Shown piece by piece: positions 48,953-51,349 of a stretch of DNA of 51,349 nucleotides. The position numbers and the translations under genes were made by a program. The stretch is from VRUE01 sp036524775 (GTDB lineage: Bacteria; Actinomycetota; Thermoleophilia; Solirubrobacterales; 70-9): NCBI GenBank assembly GCA_036524775.1, contig DATDBO010000011.1:1-51349 (forward strand). The letters run 5' to 3'. The notes beneath the pieces were generated by a model, which was not told the DNA's origin, ran no database searches, and saw nothing but the letters and a program-made list of their open reading frames with translations. The first letter of the stretch is position 1, and each line of letters opens with the position of its first letter.

Positions 48953-49770
48953 TAGCTCAACGGTACCCAGTCGCTGGCCACCAGCCGCTTCGCCGCCGGG
49001 TTGCTGCGGGTGAAGTTGATGAACTCCTTCGCTATCCCCTTGGCCGCTCCGCGGCTGACGAGGTAGAAGTTACGGGTGCCGGCGTACTGGCCCGACTTGG
49101 CGTTGCGCAAGGTGCACGGTACGCCCTGGTAGGGGACGACGTGGAGCCCGGCCGTGAAGCTGAAGGAGGCATACCCGATCGCGTTGGGGTCGGATTTGAT
49201 CGTCTGCGCCTGCAGGCCGTTGGACGCTTTGGTCGTCGCGCTCGCCGCCACCCTCAGGGTCTGGCCCATGAAGATGTTCTGAAAGGCGTCCTGGGTACCG
49301 GAGGCGGCGGTACGGACGACCAGGTCGATCGGCCCGTTGGCGCTCGCGCCCGGGACCTGGCTCCAGCTGCGCACCCGACCGGAGAAGACGTCCTGGATCT
49401 GGGTCTGGCTGAGCGTCGCGAGCGGGTTGGACTTGTTGGTGACCACGCAGACCGCGTCGCGGGCGACTTTATTGAAGACGATGCCGCCCGGATCGGCCGG
49501 TTTGGGGTCGCGAGAGGACATCCCCAGCGTCACCCTGCCGCGCGAGACGTCGGTGATGCCGATGTCGGAGCCGCCCTGCAGGATCACGAACTTGACCTTG
49601 CCTTTGTTGCCCGGCTGGTTGACGAAGGCCTTGGCCAGCTTGGTGGCCAGAGGGGCGACGGAGGTCGAGCCGCTCATCGTGATCGTGGCTGCCGAGGCCG
49701 GTGCGGCCAGCGCCAGCGATGCGGCGACGGCCAGTTTTGCGGCAGCCACCAGGGGACGGGTTCGATTCAT
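48952..49770 (-). CDS. pstS: second phosphate-binding protein PstS, secreted type
   Basis: A 272-residue protein with an Ala-rich signal peptide (cleavage likely after ASA at 28) and no lipobox, so it may be released or held by partners, unlike the first PstS. Phosphate loops: TMSGSTSVAPLATKLAKAF, LQGGSDIGITDVSRGRVTLGMSSRD and RTAASGTQDAFQNIFMG. AGGAG lies 9 nt before ATG 49770. A PHO-like repeat lies about 60-80 bp upstream. Confidence 0.92.
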   Translation of the reverse strand: MNRTRPLVAAAKLAVAASLALAAPASAATITMSGSTSVAPLATKLAKAFVNQPGNKGKVKFVILQGGSDIGITDVSRGRVTLGMSSRDPKPADPGGIVFNKVARDAVCVVTNKSNPLATLSQTQIQDVFSGRVRSWSQVPGASANGPIDLVVRTAASGTQDAFQNIFMGQTLRVAASATTKASNGLQAQTIKSDPNAIGYASFSFTAGLHVVPYQGVPCTLRNAKSGQYAGTRNFYLVSRGAAKGIAKEFINFTRSNPAAKRLVASDWVPLS

Positions 49771-49830
49771 CGATATTCGCTCCTGGAACGGGGTCGGGTC
49801 TTCGCCAGTCTCGGGCCGACCCCCCGGCGT

Positions 49831-49851
49831 GTGGTGAACGCGACGTAACCG
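49831..49851 (-). promoter_or_regulatory. PHO-box-like repeat between pstS2 and the receiver-less regulator
   Basis: On the minus strand this reads GGTTACGTCGCGTTCACCAC, with a GTTAC unit and a GTTCACC unit 10-11 bases apart; GTTCACC is the classical actinobacterial PhoP core. The 165-bp divergent gap also contains CGTTACAG and CGTTAACAG near 49867-49886, which may be further half-sites. Confidence 0.5.
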
Positions 49852-49935
49852 TCTGGAGAAAAACTCGTTACAGCCGCGCCGTTAACAGGATCTTTTCCAC
49901 TTCGACACACTTCGTTTACCGACCGGAGGCGCCAA

Positions 49936-50289
49936 TTGGCGAATCTTGCCGACGTGGCCCAGACCACGAATGCAACGAAGCGGGTACGCACGATCGGCAA
50001 CGTCGAGATCCGCCCGGCCGAGTTCCAGGTGCTGATAGAGGAGCGGCGTGTCGGCCTCACCGTGCGCGAGTTCGAGCTCTTCCAGCTGCTCGCCGAACGG
50101 CTCGACGCGGTCGTACAGCGGCCCGAGATCTACTCCCTGATGTGGGGCGGCGAGATGCCCCGCCGCGACCGTTCGGTCGACGTCCTGATCCGCCGCGTCC
50201 GCGCCAAGCTCGAGCAGGTCGCGCCCGAGTGGCGCTACATCCACACGCATTTCGGGATCGGCTACCGCTTCAGCCCGGAACCGGCGTAG
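49936..50289 (+). CDS. receiver-less PhoB-type winged-helix regulator
   Basis: A 117-residue protein from TTG 49936, with GGAGG 6 nt upstream. Residues 25-115 are an OmpR/PhoB-type DNA-binding domain: VGLTVREFELFQLLAERLD, RDRSVDVLIRRVRAKLE, IHTHFGIGYRFSPEPA. It is strikingly like the output domain of the response regulator at 42285 and lacks any receiver. It is divergent from pstS2 across PHO-like repeats. It could bind the same sites constitutively, or compete with or dimerise with the full-length regulator. Confidence 0.88.
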   Translation: MANLADVAQTTNATKRVRTIGNVEIRPAEFQVLIEERRVGLTVREFELFQLLAERLDAVVQRPEIYSLMWGGEMPRRDRSVDVLIRRVRAKLEQVAPEWRYIHTHFGIGYRFSPEPA

Positions 50290-50291
50290 CG

Positions 50292-51023
50292 CTACCGCAG
50301 GTGCCCGGCCTTGCCCTGGGCGAAGTTGAAGGCGCAGCGGAAGTTCTCCGGCCGGCCGACCGGGCTGCCGCCGGCGAAGCCGCCGTTGTCGCCGTTGTCG
50401 TAGACGGTTATGTAGTGGAGGGTTTCGGGAGCCGGGTCGGCAGGCAGCGGCGCCGGGTTGGGCTCGCCCGCCTTGGGGTCCCCGCGAGAGCCTTCGCTGA
50501 TTCCCTGCGAGCCGGCGGCTCGCCCGCCCGATGTCGTGGTGGTCAGCGTGGCGCTCATCTCGCGCCGGTCCTTGAGCCCGTCGGTCGGGTCGACGTCGGT
50601 CGAGGCGGTGACCTCGTTGTCGTCGACGCGACCCGCCAGCTTGACCCGGGGCGCGGCGCCGATCAGCTGCGCCGCGGTCGGCAGGTAACCGCCGAGCTGG
50701 GCGCACTTCTGGGTGGCGAAGAAGTAGTCGTTGCGGCCGACCTCGTCCTTCTGCAGCGGATAGGGGCTGGTCATCATGCAGACCGTCCCGATCTTCACCG
50801 TCTCCGGCGAGCAGTGGTCGAAGACCTTGTTGGGCAGGACGCTGGCCGGGAACTCCGCTTTGCGGTTGAGGCGCAGGATGCCGAACTTGCGAGGCTTCAG
50901 GCTCGGGCCGGGCAGGGCACGCTTGGCGATCGATTCGGCCACGCCCGAGAGCACGAAGGCGCCCAGGGCAAGGACGAGTGCCGACCAGGCGACGGCGGCG
51001 ACGGCACGAGGGTTGGTCATCAT
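50292..51023 (-). CDS. anchored exported protein, possibly lectin/FGE-like fold
   Basis: A 243-residue protein with an N-terminal membrane anchor (8-30). The exported part has FATQKCAQLGGYLPTAAQL, then a long low-complexity insert, then HYITVYDNGDNGG and a C-terminal NFRCAFN. The pairing of C..LGGyLPT with a late FRC recalls the formylglycine-generating-enzyme/C-type lectin fold, but catalytic Cys are not clear; the match is tentative. It overlaps the next gene by 4 bp and converges on the winged-helix gene. Confidence 0.6.
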   Translation of the reverse strand: MMTNPRAVAAVAWSALVLALGAFVLSGVAESIAKRALPGPSLKPRKFGILRLNRKAEFPASVLPNKVFDHCSPETVKIGTVCMMTSPYPLQKDEVGRNDYFFATQKCAQLGGYLPTAAQLIGAAPRVKLAGRVDDNEVTASTDVDPTDGLKDRREMSATLTTTTSGGRAAGSQGISEGSRGDPKAGEPNPAPLPADPAPETLHYITVYDNGDNGGFAGGSPVGRPENFRCAFNFAQGKAGHLR

Positions 51024-51349
51024 CTGCGACTCCTTCGGGTTCGTTCTGCGCTGGTGAAAGCGGGGACGGGCCGGGTTCGGTTGGGGCGTCCGCCGGGGCC
51101 GCCGCGCACCGAGGCGCCGGCGAGTGCCGCGAGGAGGACGAAGGCGAGCAGGTAGGGCGGCACGGTGAAGCCGCGCTCGCCGCCGCGGCTCCCTTCGTAG
51201 CGGGAGAAGGCCTGCGATTCCTCGATCGCCGCCTCCTCTTCGCGCTTTTCCTCGACCTGGTAGGTGCGCGCCGGGGCGCCGCCCGGAGGCAGCGGCCGCA
51301 CGATCGGCGGGGGCGGGGGCGGCACGATCGCCGGCACGACAGCCAGTGG
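51020..51349 (-). CDS. protein C-terminus, cut by window edge
   Basis: The frame stays open to the right edge (reading PLAVV before the first internal GTG), so this is the end of a longer gene. Visible parts are a Pro-rich stretch (VPPPPPPIVRPLPPGG), a charged Glu/Lys segment, a transmembrane helix (VPPYLLAFVLLAALAGASV) and a short basic tail. It looks like the C-terminal anchor of an exported protein; the main domain lies outside the window. It overlaps the next gene by 4 bp. Confidence 0.6.
   Translation of the reverse strand, partial: PLAVVPAIVPPPPPPIVRPLPPGGAPARTYQVEEKREEEAAIEESQAFSRYEGSRGGERGFTVPPYLLAFVLLAALAGASVRGGPGGRPNRTRPVPAFTSAERTRRSRR

Overview
The window is high-GC, densely packed bacterial DNA with one tRNA gene, no rRNA and no CRISPR array. 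Gene content and order (uvrC-rapZ upstream of a gap-pgk-tpiA cassette, TadE-like genes, PknB-type kinase, lipoproteins with acidic linkers, many GTG/TTG starts) point to an actinobacterium. The families of small ArsR-like regulators and the glycolysis-gpmI-tgt arrangement suggest Thermoleophilia (Solirubrobacterales or Gaiellales), but this placement is an inference.

Layout. (1) 1-4.2 kb: two ArsR-like winged-helix regulators on the minus strand (the first runs off the left edge), a small XRE regulator, tRNA-Gly(CCC), and an Abi/HEPN-type gene lying between two copies of a 241-bp segment made of the 5' end of the tRNA gene plus the start of a ccmG-like thioredoxin gene; intact ccmG-ccmH follow. 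(2) 4.2-7.5 kb: a degenerate BY-kinase-like ATPase, a metallophosphoesterase, a lipoprotein and a membrane Ser/Thr kinase. (3) 7.5-18.0 kb, minus strand: uvrC-rapZ, an ABC-2 exporter, a VOC protein and gap-pgk-tpiA-gpmI-tgt. (4) 18.1-21.2 kb: enoyl-CoA hydratase, cupredoxin lipoprotein, GT87-like membrane glycosyltransferase without an ordinary start codon, GNAT. (5) 21.2-25.4 kb, accessory: an unknown anchored protein, a degraded 3' copy of maoC, a TacA/TacT-type toxin-antitoxin pair, a TIR-like protein, intact maoC and a vapBC pair with a palindromic operator. (6) 25.4-28.9 kb: a TadE/TadG-like cluster interrupted by a second vapBC-like pair, including one protein that joins a TadG-like anchor to VanY-type and lytic-transglycosylase domains.

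(7) 29-51 kb is a nearly continuous minus-strand phosphate and polyphosphate region: Pit transporter and its PhoU-like partner, ppk, a PHP-glycosyltransferase fusion, a CHAD domain split over two genes, ppx, phoU, pstBACS, a PhoB-type response regulator, then a second pstS-C-A-B set followed by a lipoprotein and three envelope or zinc-ribbon proteins, and finally a receiver-less PhoB paralogue. Eleven-base direct repeats resembling PHO boxes precede the first pstS and the phoB-like gene, and a weaker one precedes the second pstS. Together these genes would import phosphate by three routes, store and mobilise it as polyphosphate, and control uptake.

Two themes stand out. Defence or toxin cargo twice sits between a host gene and a partial copy of that same gene. 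Many genes also have a TANNNT -10 hexamer only 6-10 nt before the start codon, which suggests widespread leaderless transcription.
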